From Blautia faecicola (GTDB taxonomy: Bacteria > Bacillota > Clostridia > Lachnospirales > Lachnospiraceae): DNA of 64,000 nt. Position numbers and translations under genes: made by a program. The stretch spans positions 2,575,501 to 2,639,500 of the forward strand of contig NZ_SDKC01000001.1 of NCBI RefSeq assembly GCF_004123145.1, written 5' to 3'. The notes under the pieces are model-generated. The model was not told the DNA's origin, made no database searches, and worked only from the letters and a program-made list of their open reading frames with translations. This document shows, one piece after another, positions 1 through 7,318 of the stretch (its first letter is position 1; every line of letters starts with the position of its first letter).

Positions 1-396
1 ATCCGTCAGAGTCACTTTCCGGGTGATGGTATAGCTGTCACTCTTATCTTTTGGAACGACCATATAAGTGGCAATATATGTTCCTGCTTTGTCAGAATGA
101 TACTCTCCACCATTCTCATCTTTGATACTTACAAGCGTAACATCTTCTTTTTCTGCATCATAATGGATTCCTTCCATACAGGTTTCCACCGCAAATGTTT
201 CATCCGAAACCGCTTTTGTGATATCATCTGCTGTAACCGATGTATCTTTCTGGCTTGTTACCGCCTGTACTTCCGTCTGCTGTTCCGAGCCTGTCTGTTC
301 GACCGCAAACGCATTTACACTGCTCAAGGTACTGATGCCCATCAGGACAGCCAGTCCAAAAGCAGCTATTCTGGTCTTTAATTTTCTAACCTTCAT
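1..396 (-). CDS. Secreted protein, N-terminal part (truncated by window edge)
   Basis: The 132 visible codons start at an ATG preceded by AGGAAGG. A typical signal peptide follows: basic KVRKLKTR, a hydrophobic stretch, then a cleavage-like VNAFA near residue 31. A Gln/Glu/Thr-rich linker comes next, then a beta-rich segment around residues 95-132 (KAGTYIATY...TITRKVTLTD) that looks like an Ig-like or Cna-type repeat. Large surface-anchored proteins starting this way are, to my knowledge, common on conjugative elements of gut Clostridia, which suits the neighbouring genes. The C-terminus and any sorting signal lie outside the window, so the function is open. Confidence 0.7.
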   Translation of the reverse strand, partial: MKVRKLKTRIAAFGLAVLMGISTLSSVNAFAVEQTGSEQQTEVQAVTSQKDTSVTADDITKAVSDETFAVETCMEGIHYDAEKEDVTLVSIKDENGGEYHSDKAGTYIATYMVVPKDKSDSYTITRKVTLTD

Positions 397-423
397 GTGC
401 TTTTCCTTCCTAATTATAAATAG

Positions 424-466
424 ATTTTTTTAATTAAATACCGCAGAAGATGTTTCCTCTGCGGTA
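424..466 (-). terminator. Rho-independent terminator after the cyclotransferase-like gene
   Basis: TACCGCAGA at 439-447 pairs with TCTGCGGTA at 458-466. On the minus strand an AT-rich, T-ending tract follows. It separates the gamma-glutamylcyclotransferase-like gene from the downstream secreted-protein gene. Confidence 0.6.
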
Positions 467-470
467 CGTT

Positions 471-953
471 TTATCTTGTATATCGATTTTTTTCTTTTTT
501 CACTTCCTGTCTGGTACGCTTCACCGCTTTCATGACAGAATCTGTTGGAATCTGGTTATCCTTATATCCTTCCAGAATTCCATCCAGATAAAACTTCGAT
601 GGTCTTGCCGGAACATCTTTGTGCGGAGCGTTCATCATATATACAAACACCTCTTTCTCCACTCCATCCTGATTTTTTACCTGAATCGATTCTTTCCCAT
701 AAAAACTTGGGAATCCTTCATAGAAATCCAGACTCTTCTCACACGCTTCTGTGATTTTCCATAAAACTCCTTCGACACAGCTTCCCTTTTCCGGCAGTAC
801 CGTTGCTACTCCGTTACCCGGAGCCTTTCCTCGAAATGCCAGCCGATAATCTTCAAGCCGGACATTTTCCACAACTTCCGCAGCCGGACACCTGTACTTC
901 ATCTGCTCCAGATTCATGTTGCTGCCATAAGCGAAGTAATATCTATCTTCCAT
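471..953 (-). CDS. Gamma-glutamylcyclotransferase-like (AIG2/GGCT fold) protein
   Basis: This 160-residue protein carries the family hallmark YGSNM at residues 9-13 and a likely catalytic glutamate at E79 in LDFYEGFPSFYG. VEGVLWKI near residues 60-67 is also typical. The family releases 5-oxoproline from gamma-glutamyl compounds, or trims gamma-glutamyl amides. The gene starts 12 bp after the amidoligase stop and its AGAGGTGAG site lies in that gap, so the two are probably co-transcribed. The pairing suggests one enzyme makes, and the other opens, a gamma-glutamyl or related amide bond; that role is inference. Confidence 0.8.
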   Translation of the reverse strand: MEDRYYFAYGSNMNLEQMKYRCPAAEVVENVRLEDYRLAFRGKAPGNGVATVLPEKGSCVEGVLWKITEACEKSLDFYEGFPSFYGKESIQVKNQDGVEKEVFVYMMNAPHKDVPARPSKFYLDGILEGYKDNQIPTDSVMKAVKRTRQEVKKEKNRYTR

Positions 954-965
954 TTTTTCTCACCT

Positions 966-1922
966 CTATCTGACTCCTTCTGTCCTTTGATTTTTCTTCA
1001 AACACTCATACGTGCTTTTATCATATCTCCACGCAAGATCACCATCCAGATTTGCCAGCAAATGTTTTCGGACATTTTTATATTCGTCTCCAATTAACCC
1101 AAGTCTCAATAAAAATGTACGAAATGTAAATGCTGGATTTTCTGATATCAGTGTCTTTTTCATCTGTGTCGATCTCTGATTGATCGCCTGTGCGGAAATG
1201 GCTAATGCCAGAGTAATATTTGCTCTTACCTTTCCTGCATGAAGTGTGCTTTCAAAACAGCGCCATTCCAAAGTTCCTTTTGAAAACACAGCATGAAGAT
1301 TCAGAGCATAATAACGGGTATGATCATAATGGGTATGACTTCCATCCCTGCCTCCATACCAGACATTTCTTACTCGGTCCATTGTGATTGATTTATTTGG
1401 TATTTTTCGGATTTTCTCCAATACCTCCGGTCGCACCCTCTGACAATAACTATTTGCTCTTCTCTCCTGCACTTTCAGTGCTTTGAACAGAATATCTTCC
1501 TTTGCATACATAATTGTCAGTGCATTTTTCAGACTCTGCGGTGTATGATTCGATGCATCTACATGAACATGCTGACCACAGGACTCATTTACAAAACCGC
1601 CATGCTGTCGCAGACATCGTACTACTTCCTGTAACTTACCCATTTCATCATAGGATAATTTCGGAGATACCATTTCTGTTGAATATTCTCCACCTGCGTC
1701 TACAATTCGACCGTATACTTTTCGTTGTGTATAAATGCTCCCATCAGACATAAATTTCCACTTTTTTCCTTCCAAATCTATCACTGACCAGACTCCATAA
1801 GTAGTGCCGTCATAATATGCTTCTGTTCCAAACATTTCAGCAACAACTTCTGCAGCACGTTGTCTGGTAATTCCTGTCATCTCGATTTCTGTGCCAAAGT
1901 ATTGGTCTTTTATACCGATCAT
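966..1922 (-). CDS. Amidoligase-family enzyme (Amidoligase_2 type)
   Basis: The 318-residue protein opens with FGTEIEMTG (residues 9-17), the G-x-E-x-E signature of amidoligases with a glutamine-synthetase-like fold. Further likely active-site blocks are SDGS near 59-62, STEMVSP at 81-87, CGQHVHVD at 115-122 and TLEWRCFEST near 218-227. Published family analyses predict ATP-dependent amide-bond formation, often beside cyclotransferase-like genes and on mobile elements, as here. The substrate is unknown. It starts two bases after the methyltransferase stop, implying tight translational coupling. Confidence 0.85.
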   Translation of the reverse strand: MIGIKDQYFGTEIEMTGITRQRAAEVVAEMFGTEAYYDGTTYGVWSVIDLEGKKWKFMSDGSIYTQRKVYGRIVDAGGEYSTEMVSPKLSYDEMGKLQEVVRCLRQHGGFVNESCGQHVHVDASNHTPQSLKNALTIMYAKEDILFKALKVQERRANSYCQRVRPEVLEKIRKIPNKSITMDRVRNVWYGGRDGSHTHYDHTRYYALNLHAVFSKGTLEWRCFESTLHAGKVRANITLALAISAQAINQRSTQMKKTLISENPAFTFRTFLLRLGLIGDEYKNVRKHLLANLDGDLAWRYDKSTYECLKKNQRTEGVR

Positions 1923-1924
1923 GC

Positions 1925-3220
1925 CTAATGGATTCCTTTCTCAGACACTTCCTGTGTGTTGAGTTCGGAGTCTGCCTTTTGTAACAATCTGCCAATTGCC
2001 TCGATAACATTGACAGTTACTCCGTTTCCAGCCTGTTTATAAAGCTGTGCATCAGAAGTGCTGTCTATGATTTTATTTATTTGCCAATCATAATACCCCT
2101 GCAGTCGCAGACATTCCCTTGGAACTAATCTTCTTATTCTTCCGTGATACAAGATGCCATGACGATCGGTTGCAGTAATTGTAAACATCGGTTCTTCTGG
2201 TTCTTTCATGCGTCTGCCGTTCTGACGGACATTTTCTTTGGCTGGTGTAAGGACTGCTCTTGCCCCTTCTTCACTTAATACGCCGGAACATTCTCCTTTG
2301 TATTTATGGATTCCACATTGTCGGGTATTAAGGCTTCTGCATTCTTCAGTTACCAGTGGTGGCGGAGACAAATCTACAAAATGAAGTGTTCCCTGTTGGA
2401 TACCTGTAGTCAGGGTGTGTGCTATCTGATGTCCGACTCTTCCTCTCCTGCTGTTGAGATTCGCATAGCTTAAATCGATGCTGTCACCCTCTCTTGCAAG
2501 TTTGTAGCCGAGCTTTGTATTTTCTTTAATTGGAACACCCACATCATATAATCCTGTCTTTCCACCCATTCCTCCGGCTTGTGATGTCAGGGTACAGCTT
2601 AATCCTTTTGGACTGTAGACTCTTTTTCCCTGACTTCCTGCCCGGATTTGAACAAGAGCTGCTCCATTTGTTTCTGGTTCAGGTAATACTTTTCCGGCAC
2701 ATCGGAAATCAAGATATCCGACAATATACACCCGCTTTCTTGCTTGGGGGACTCCGAAATCCTTGCTGTTAAGCACTTTCCATTCGACATGATACCCCAG
2801 TTCAGAAAGCGTACTGAGGATGGTGCAAAACGTCCGGCCTTTGTCATGCGATAACAAACCGGGAACATTTTCAAGGATAAAATACGATGGTCTTTTAGCT
2901 TCAAGAATCCGGGCAATTTCAAAAAAGAGAGTTCCTCTTGCGTCAGCAAATCCTTCTCGCTTTCCGGCGATAGAGAATGCCTGGCAAGGAAATCCTGCAC
3001 AGAGTAAATCAAAATCTGGCATTCGTTCTGGTTCAATTGTTCTTGCATCACTACAATACCACTCCCCTTCTGTGTCAAACAGCAATCGGTAGTTCTTATC
3101 CGCATAAGTATCCACCTCGCAATGTCCGACACAGACAAAGTTTCCTGCCCGTCTTAAGCCTTCACGGAATCCCCCGATTCCGCTAAAGAGATCAAAAAAT
3201 TGAATGGTTGCGGCTATCAA
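1925..3220 (-). CDS. DNA (cytosine-5-)-methyltransferase
   Basis: The C5 methyltransferase motifs appear in order: FDLFSGIGGFREG (motif I, SAM binding) right at the N-terminus, GFPCQAFS (motif IV with the catalytic Cys), ENVPG (VI), QARKRVYIVG (VIII) and GNGVTVNVIEAIG (X) near the C-terminus. The frame stays open far upstream, but that stretch is low-complexity sequence read through the neighbouring gene. The AAAGGAGG site at about 3221-3228 puts the start between 3205 and 3220 at a non-ATG codon (TTG, ATA or ATT); the exact codon is uncertain. No restriction endonuclease is visible beside it, so it is probably an orphan enzyme for self-protection or regulation of the element. Confidence 0.9.
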   Translation of the reverse strand: MIAATIQFFDLFSGIGGFREGLRRAGNFVCVGHCEVDTYADKNYRLLFDTEGEWYCSDARTIEPERMPDFDLLCAGFPCQAFSIAGKREGFADARGTLFFEIARILEAKRPSYFILENVPGLLSHDKGRTFCTILSTLSELGYHVEWKVLNSKDFGVPQARKRVYIVGYLDFRCAGKVLPEPETNGAALVQIRAGSQGKRVYSPKGLSCTLTSQAGGMGGKTGLYDVGVPIKENTKLGYKLAREGDSIDLSYANLNSRRGRVGHQIAHTLTTGIQQGTLHFVDLSPPPLVTEECRSLNTRQCGIHKYKGECSGVLSEEGARAVLTPAKENVRQNGRRMKEPEEPMFTITATDRHGILYHGRIRRLVPRECLRLQGYYDWQINKIIDSTSDAQLYKQAGNGVTVNVIEAIGRLLQKADSELNTQEVSEKGIH

Positions 3221-3234
3221 CCTCCTTTTTGCTG

Positions 3235-3267
3235 ATAAAAACAGGCGGCATGATTTCTCATACCGCC
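3235..3267 (-). terminator. Terminator between the RHH-like gene and the methyltransferase gene
   Basis: On the minus strand GGCGGTATGA pairs with TCATGCCGCC across a four-base loop, followed by TGTTTTTATC. It lies just before the methyltransferase ribosome binding site, so the methyltransferase cassette may depend on readthrough or on a promoter not recognised here. Confidence 0.65.
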
Positions 3268-3290
3268 CTTCGTTATTCTGTATCAATTGG

Positions 3291-3881
3291 TTACCATTCT
3301 GTTGGTTCTTCTGTTTTGGTTTCTTCTTCCAGATCAGTTTCTCTTTCTGGTTCAGTTTCCTCTTCCGGTTCGCTGTCCCCTTCTGGTTCGTTTTCCTCTT
3401 TCGGTTCACTCTCCCCTTCTGGTTCGTTTTCCTCTTTCGGTTCGCTCTCTCCATCTGGTTCGCTTTCCTCTTCTGGTTCGCTGTCCCTTTCCGGCTCAGT
3501 GCTTTCTTCCGGTTGTGTTTCTTCTGTTCCCAATTCTCCAATTGTCTGTTCGGATTCTTCAGGCTGATCTTTGCTTTGCCATTCGGCCTCTGCCTTTTCC
3601 AGTGCTTCTTCTATAATCTGAATTAAGAAGTCTTTCTGTTTCATGTGTTTCTTTCCGATGACTACTTTTAATCTCTGGAATAATTCCTCTGATACCTGTA
3701 CTGCTACTGTTCTTACTGCTCCCATGCTTATTTCTCCTTTTCCTTCCAGTCTGTTGAAATGTTCTTCAATGACCTGTTGTAAAAATTTTTGTGTGCTGCT
3801 TTCTGTGAGTTCAATCTCTTCTCTTACTTTCTCATGTAAGTCCATCGGGATCTTTCCGCAGATATTTTTCATTTCTGCCAT
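3291..3881 (-). CDS. Ribbon-helix-helix-like protein with acidic Glu/Pro/Ser repeat tail
   Basis: The protein has 196 residues from the ATG at 3881, which has an AAAGGAG site; an upstream in-frame ATG lacks one. Two similar helical segments, around residues 10-45 (IPMDLHEKVREEI..FLQQVIEEHF) and 58-95 (VQVSEELFQRLKVV..FLIQIIEEALE), look like a duplicated ribbon-helix-helix or coiled-coil unit. From about residue 120 to the end it is almost only E, S, P, T and D in short SEPEEE/NEPEGE repeats, matched by DNA tandem repeats at about 3330-3500. A DNA-binding accessory role in the mobile element is plausible, but the function is not known. Confidence 0.6.
   Translation of the reverse strand: MAEMKNICGKIPMDLHEKVREEIELTESSTQKFLQQVIEEHFNRLEGKGEISMGAVRTVAVQVSEELFQRLKVVIGKKHMKQKDFLIQIIEEALEKAEAEWQSKDQPEESEQTIGELGTEETQPEESTEPERDSEPEEESEPDGESEPKEENEPEGESEPKEENEPEGDSEPEEETEPERETDLEEETKTEEPTEW
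3330..3500. repeat. Short tandem repeats encoding the acidic tail
   Basis: Units built on GGTTCG..CTCTTTCGGTTC recur several times in this stretch. They encode the Glu/Pro/Ser repeats of the RHH-like protein on the minus strand. Length variation between strains by replication slippage would be expected. Confidence 0.7.
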
Positions 3882-4035
3882 AACCTTTCTCCTTTCTCTT
3901 TCGCTACACACAACATACTCCAAAGCCGCATGGAAAGCTATTCACAATACCCACCAAAGATAACGATGCATTTTATGCCTTACCCCTAGCAGATCCAACA
4001 ATGTATGTATCGTGCAATCATAGGCCTCACCCCCT

Positions 4036-4326
4036 TTACAAATTTTCCATTTGAGATAGAAAATCCATCATCTGATCTGGTATTTCTTCCGATGATGGGT
4101 TCGTTGTCGATTGTTCCGTAGTGCCACATATTCCTAATTCTCGAACACTTTCTTTTATCGTCTTTTGAATGACTTCTTCCAGCCATTTTCGATCCTCTTT
4201 TTCCAGAATTGCCTGAACCAGATACTGGCTTTTCTGCCCTTCTGGAACACTTTGAAATTTCTCCCATGCCCTTTGGTGTTCTGGTTTTTTCAGATTCGGG
4301 CGGAACGAATACACAGGGCGTGTCAT
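4036..4326 (-). CDS. ParR-like plasmid partition adaptor (predicted)
   Basis: This 96-residue protein (MTRPVYSFRPN...) starts at an ATG sharing an ATGA overlap with the stop of the ParM-like gene, so the two are translationally coupled. The N-terminal half is basic and helical (EHQRAWEKFQSVPEGQKSQYLVQAIL) and resembles the DNA-binding part of small ParR/StbB proteins. The tail is acidic and ends in DQMMDFLSQMENL, like the short helix by which ParR proteins cap actin-like filaments. Assignment rests mainly on size and position next to the ATPase; sequence similarity is weak. Confidence 0.6.
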   Translation of the reverse strand: MTRPVYSFRPNLKKPEHQRAWEKFQSVPEGQKSQYLVQAILEKEDRKWLEEVIQKTIKESVRELGICGTTEQSTTNPSSEEIPDQMMDFLSQMENL

Positions 4327-5240
4327 CTCGCCCACATCTGCTGTACAATCCGTTCATACCCTGTTGCGTTGGCATGGACGTCCTCTATAAAAACGGGGCG
4401 GCAAATCGCGTCCTGTGTGGTCACGTGGCGTTTTAAAATTGCAGAGCCTCCCCCCATAAATACGGTGGGTACTGCCCGGAGATCAAACCCGGATTCTGTC
4501 ACCGCAGACAGTATTCTTTCTATATATTTCCGTCCGTTTTCCTGTATGATCCGTCTGGCCTCTTCTGCCATACTGCAAGATTCTCCCCGAAGCACACGCT
4601 CAATTTGAGTTTCTGTCACAGACAGTCCGGTATTTCTACGCACTTGTTCTGCTGTCTCATCAATACATCGGATTACTCCAAGTTCCAGACTTCTGCACGT
4701 TGCTGCATTCGGAACAGCATTGTCCAGCCTCATAAGGTCAACGGTCCAGCCACCAATATCAACAAGCAGAACAGACGGTTCATTCTTCAGATACTCTGGA
4801 TGCAGAGCAAGCGCAGAGTATCCCTGTGGGAACAGTTTCACATCTTTTATTGTTATCTCATATAACTCACTTTCATATAAAAATCGCACTGGCTGCTCTT
4901 TCCGCAACAGATACTCCCTGAATCCCTGTTTCTCTCTTCCAAAACTTGAAAGCGGAAGTCCAACAGCCAGAATTACCTCTGTCTTTCGTTCCGCTTTCCG
5001 ATGCTTGATTTCTTCTGCAATGGCTGCCAACGTCAGCAGATAATAATTATCATTTGACGTTTTATTTTTTACCAGCGTCTGTCTTCCCGTACCGCAGACA
5101 TAATACTTTCCTTGATATTGCAGAACATTCTGCATGGTATACGGCTCGTAATCATACCCAATAATTCCACTTGGGAAAGACACTTGTCTTGTTTTAATGG
5201 CATAATAGCCATGATCAATTCCTATGATTATCGCAATCAC
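4323..5240 (-). CDS. ParM/StbA-family actin-like ATPase (plasmid segregation)
   Basis: The 305-residue protein has the actin-fold nucleotide motifs: IGIDHGYYAIKT at 6-17 (phosphate 1), DIGGWTVDL at 161-169 (phosphate 2) and VFMGGGSAIL at 260-269 (adenosine). These fit the bacterial ParM/Alp group, whose filaments separate plasmid copies. The start is a GTG or the following ATT next to GAAAGGA, so the first one or two residues are uncertain. With the overlapping ParR-like gene it forms a partition cassette, which suggests the element replicates autonomously at some stage. Confidence 0.85.
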   Translation of the reverse strand: MIAIIIGIDHGYYAIKTRQVSFPSGIIGYDYEPYTMQNVLQYQGKYYVCGTGRQTLVKNKTSNDNYYLLTLAAIAEEIKHRKAERKTEVILAVGLPLSSFGREKQGFREYLLRKEQPVRFLYESELYEITIKDVKLFPQGYSALALHPEYLKNEPSVLLVDIGGWTVDLMRLDNAVPNAATCRSLELGVIRCIDETAEQVRRNTGLSVTETQIERVLRGESCSMAEEARRIIQENGRKYIERILSAVTESGFDLRAVPTVFMGGGSAILKRHVTTQDAICRPVFIEDVHANATGYERIVQQMWAR

Positions 5241-5249
5241 ATCCTTTCA

Positions 5250-5418
5250 TTTTTTCTGTTTAACGTAAGGTCAAAAATGTTGTCACTGCTGCAACGGATC
5301 GTTGCAAAAGTGCCATTCGTGAACACTTTTCTATGTTCCAGCGTCCCAAAACCTGCGGAAAATCTGGCTTTTTTATACCACTATCGCCAGAGGAACACTA
5401 CTGTTCCTTCCCAGCCGG
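5250..5418. other. Intergenic region upstream of parM with several inverted repeats
   Basis: The stretch holds GCAACG-gat-CGTTGC at about 5292, GGAACA..TGTTCC at about 5392-5407 and further GAACA half-sites. Partition systems usually keep their centromere beside the ATPase promoter, so this is the natural place for a parC-like site. No clean iteron array is visible, so the assignment is only positional. Confidence 0.3.
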
Positions 5419-5751
5419 TTATAAAAGATCCCTCTCCCGGCGGCGGTCCAGCCTGTCCGGGGGAGGGATATATCGCAAGTTTCCTTTTTGAACAATTGCC
5501 TGTCTTTTTATTTTTATGAGATGTTTTTCCTGCTTTTGTAAAATGGGAAGATACTCCGGTTCTGTCAAAAACTTCCGTATATAATTGCCCTTTTTTCCCA
5601 GCTTGTTATCATTTTTCAGCAGTTCTATTTCTACCATGTAATGGGTATCTGGATGAAATCTCTTCTCACACAAAATGCTGTCCCCTTTTATATAATCAGA
5701 TTTAGCCGATTCTCTTGCTGCCGCCAAGAGTTCATAAATACTTACTTCCAC
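5419..5751 (-). CDS. Conserved hypothetical protein of the mobile region
   Basis: This 110-residue, strongly basic protein probably starts at GTG behind a good GGGAGGTG site. It has no signal peptide or membrane segment. The C-terminal third (KQEKHLIKIKRQAIVQKG..RLDRRRERDLL) is rich in Lys and Arg and may contact nucleic acid or a partner protein. I do not recognise the family. It lies just upstream of parM on the same strand and may share its transcript. Confidence 0.55.
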   Translation of the reverse strand: MEVSIYELLAAARESAKSDYIKGDSILCEKRFHPDTHYMVEIELLKNDNKLGKKGNYIRKFLTEPEYLPILQKQEKHLIKIKRQAIVQKGNLRYIPPPDRLDRRRERDLL

Positions 5752-5775
5752 CTCTTATCACCTCCCAAAAGACCA

Positions 5776-5807
5776 GAAAAAAGCAGACCTCTTAATCGAA
5801 GTCTGCT
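5776..5807 (-). terminator. Terminator whose loop contains the stop codon of the upstream gene
   Basis: AGCAGAC and GTCTGCT (5782-5788 and 5801-5807) form the stem. The minus-strand transcript continues into six T residues. The TAA of the gene ending at 5792 sits inside the loop. Confidence 0.75.
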
Positions 5808-6184
5808 CCTGTCGGATATGGTAATCCTCTTTCTTCATATTTTTTATCGATATAATTTCGAATCCATTCCCTGTATTCTTCCGTTAATGCCAGTTCCTGA
5901 AATTCTAACAACCACTTTTCCCCTTTTGCTTCGTCATCAAGCCATCGATCTTCTATGCACTCCGGCTCATCTAACATTTTCATCATCGCTTCAAATGGCT
6001 CTTTTACATCATCACCAAATTCTTTCCATAAGGCGATTCCATAGTTCTCCAGTTCAAAAAATTCTGTCAGATATGTCAATCGTTCCATATCCCCCAATGT
6101 CATTCTTTTTTCACCTGACAATAATGCTCGATCTCTTTTGCCACATAGATTTAAAAATTTTCTCTTTTCCATCTCCACATCCAT
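5792..6184 (-). CDS. Hypothetical acidic protein
   Basis: The 130-residue protein starts at the ATG at 6184, which has AGGAAGAGG upstream; the longer in-frame extension to 6259 lacks a site. It is helical and acidic (FFELENYGIALWKEFGDD, MLDEPECIEDRWLDDEAKG), without a signal peptide or recognisable catalytic motif. Its promoter region faces the divergent XRE regulator gene, so it may be under that regulator. Small acidic proteins beside an XRE gene on mobile elements can be antitoxin- or anti-defence-like, but nothing here shows that. Confidence 0.55.
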   Translation of the reverse strand: MDVEMEKRKFLNLCGKRDRALLSGEKRMTLGDMERLTYLTEFFELENYGIALWKEFGDDVKEPFEAMMKMLDEPECIEDRWLDDEAKGEKWLLEFQELALTEEYREWIRNYIDKKYEERGLPYPTGADFD

Positions 6185-6220
6185 TATACTTTTACCTCTT
6201 CCTGTTAAAAATAATTCCTT

Positions 6221-6284
6221 ATTACGAAACATTATAAAATTTAAATTCTTTAGAATCAATATATATGTTTCTGTATTACGAAAC
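6221..6284. promoter_or_regulatory. Candidate XRE operator: two ATTACGAAAC direct repeats
   Basis: The ten-base sequence ATTACGAAAC occurs at 6221-6230 and again at 6275-6284, in the divergent region between the XRE gene and the acidic hypothetical gene. Both copies are followed by AT-rich, promoter-like sequence. Paired identical sites in such a place are typical of autoregulator operators. Confidence 0.5.
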
Positions 6285-6313
6285 TTTTTATTTTATAAGG
6301 GGAGTTCATCATT

Positions 6314-6550
6314 ATGCAAAAGATTAGACCAGATATGGATATTGGTAAAAATATCCAAGCAATTCGATATAAAAACAATATGACTCAAGACCAAGTAGTT
6401 GCAAAATTAAATCTTATGGGTATCTCCATCACCAAAAGTACCTATGCCAAACTGGAAACAAATCGCATGAACATTAAGGCATCTGAATTAGTTGCACTTG
6501 CAAAACTCTTTCATACCGATATCAATGCTTTCTTTTCCGGCTTGCTATAG
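6314..6550 (+). CDS. XRE-family helix-turn-helix regulator
   Basis: This 78-residue protein is essentially one HTH domain: IGKNIQAIRYKNNMTQDQVVAKLNLMGISITKSTYAKLE spans the two recognition helices. It ends with DINAFFSGLL, as in short Cro/C1-type proteins. AGGGGAG lies at good distance before the ATG. It is the only plus-strand gene of the accessory block and is divergent from the acidic hypothetical gene, so it likely controls both. Confidence 0.85.
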   Translation: MQKIRPDMDIGKNIQAIRYKNNMTQDQVVAKLNLMGISITKSTYAKLETNRMNIKASELVALAKLFHTDINAFFSGLL

Positions 6551-6857
6551 TTCGACATTCCCCGACTCCCTGTGTATATAATAGCATATTAAAAATAAGA
6601 ACCAGTCTATATTCTTATCGGATATAAACCAGTTCTTTTTTCTTATCAAATAATATAAAAGTGACAGGGAATTCAGATTCTTATCTTCTGTCACTCATGT
6701 AATTATTATTCTATTTTAAATTTAATGAATTTACCCATTCTTGAATTTCTTTTTCAATGTTATTTTCTATATAAACGTCATACACATTTTTCCACATTAT
6801 CTGTGTATACTGTTATTTTCAACCCCATAATTATAACTTGGTACACGCTATACACTA
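6551..6857. other. Intergenic stretch with terminator-like hairpins and a possible gene scrap
   Basis: Just after the XRE gene an imperfect hairpin (AAGAAC...GTTCTT, about 6596-6640) ends in a T-run and could terminate it. GTGACAG and CTGTCAC (about 6660-6694) form a second stem. The rest is AT-rich and may mark the junction of the mobile region with older chromosome. A possible gene remnant at 6711-6797 is listed separately. Confidence 0.45.
6711..6797 (-). pseudogene. Possible flavodoxin C-terminal remnant
   Basis: Read on the minus strand, these 28 codons end in IEKEIQEWVNSLNLK before a stop. This is like the last helix of short-chain flavodoxins, which often end in E-x-W-x-x-S-L. The truncated flavodoxin N-terminus lies just upstream on the same strand. 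The similarity is short and could be chance. Confidence 0.3.
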
Positions 6858-7130
6858 CTATAAACTGTACTCCATTTTAGGGAAGCCTAACAGGATCACA
6901 TCGTAATCCTCAATATGCGCATCCTTATTTGCCAATGCCGGACGAAAAGCCTTATCATTCATCTCCACGGAACTGCGGGAATTCTTATTCATCCATTCCA
7001 AATCATCGCTTGCGTAAGGTACTTCCGGTCTGATTTCATAAAGATCACTTCCGACTGCCTTTGCAATTTCTTTTGCCTTCTGAGCGGTTGTTCCGCTGGC
7101 ACTAAAATAAGCAACTAATACTTTTTCCAT
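6858..7130 (-). pseudogene. Flavodoxin, C-terminally truncated
   Basis: The ATG at 7130 follows GGAGG and opens MEKVLVAYFSASGTTAQKAKEIA, the FMN-phosphate loop of flavodoxins (S-A-S-G-T-T). The protein reads well through EDYDVILLGFP and then breaks into KMEYSL and a stop, where the family continues with an aromatic FMN-stacking loop. About 90 residues remain of the usual 150-165, so FMN binding is very likely lost. A deletion or rearrangement at about 6880 is the likely cause. Confidence 0.8.
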
Positions 7131-7195
7131 TTTACTCATTACCTCCATTTACTTTTTCTATTTGATGCAGCATATAATCCAGTTCAAGCTGCTCC

Positions 7196-7318
7196 TTATT
7201 TCAAATATTCTTCAAAAAACGCTGCAATCTTCTCAAAAGGAATCACATTCGCATTATCGTATAAATCCGTGTGAACAGCATCCGGAATGATCATCAGTTC
7301 CTCTGTTTTCATCTTCAT
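7196..7318 (-). pseudogene. Alpha/beta hydrolase C-terminal fragment
   Basis: Forty in-frame codons (MKMKTEELMIIPDAVHTDLYDN..IPFEKIAAFFEEYLK, given here in pieces) match the end of a dienelactone-hydrolase-like enzyme, with the catalytic His in AVHTDLYD. The catalytic Ser and Asp parts are missing. The fragment directly abuts the acetyltransferase stop. Flavodoxin, hydrolase, acetyltransferase and LysR genes often cluster in Clostridia, so this is the remains of such a locus. Confidence 0.7.

Noticed and set aside
3330-3500. Possible CRISPR-like array
   Set aside because: The repeats are contiguous, coding and variable, with no spacers and no cas genes nearby.
3221-3541. N-terminal Lys/Arg/Asn-rich extension of the methyltransferase frame
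   Set aside because: It reads through the repeat region of the neighbouring gene in another frame, crosses a terminator and precedes the real ribosome site at about 3221-3228.
3204-3626. Phe- and Ser-rich plus-strand frames opposite the acidic repeat tail
   Set aside because: They are low-complexity mirror translations of the Glu/Pro/Ser repeats of the RHH-like gene.
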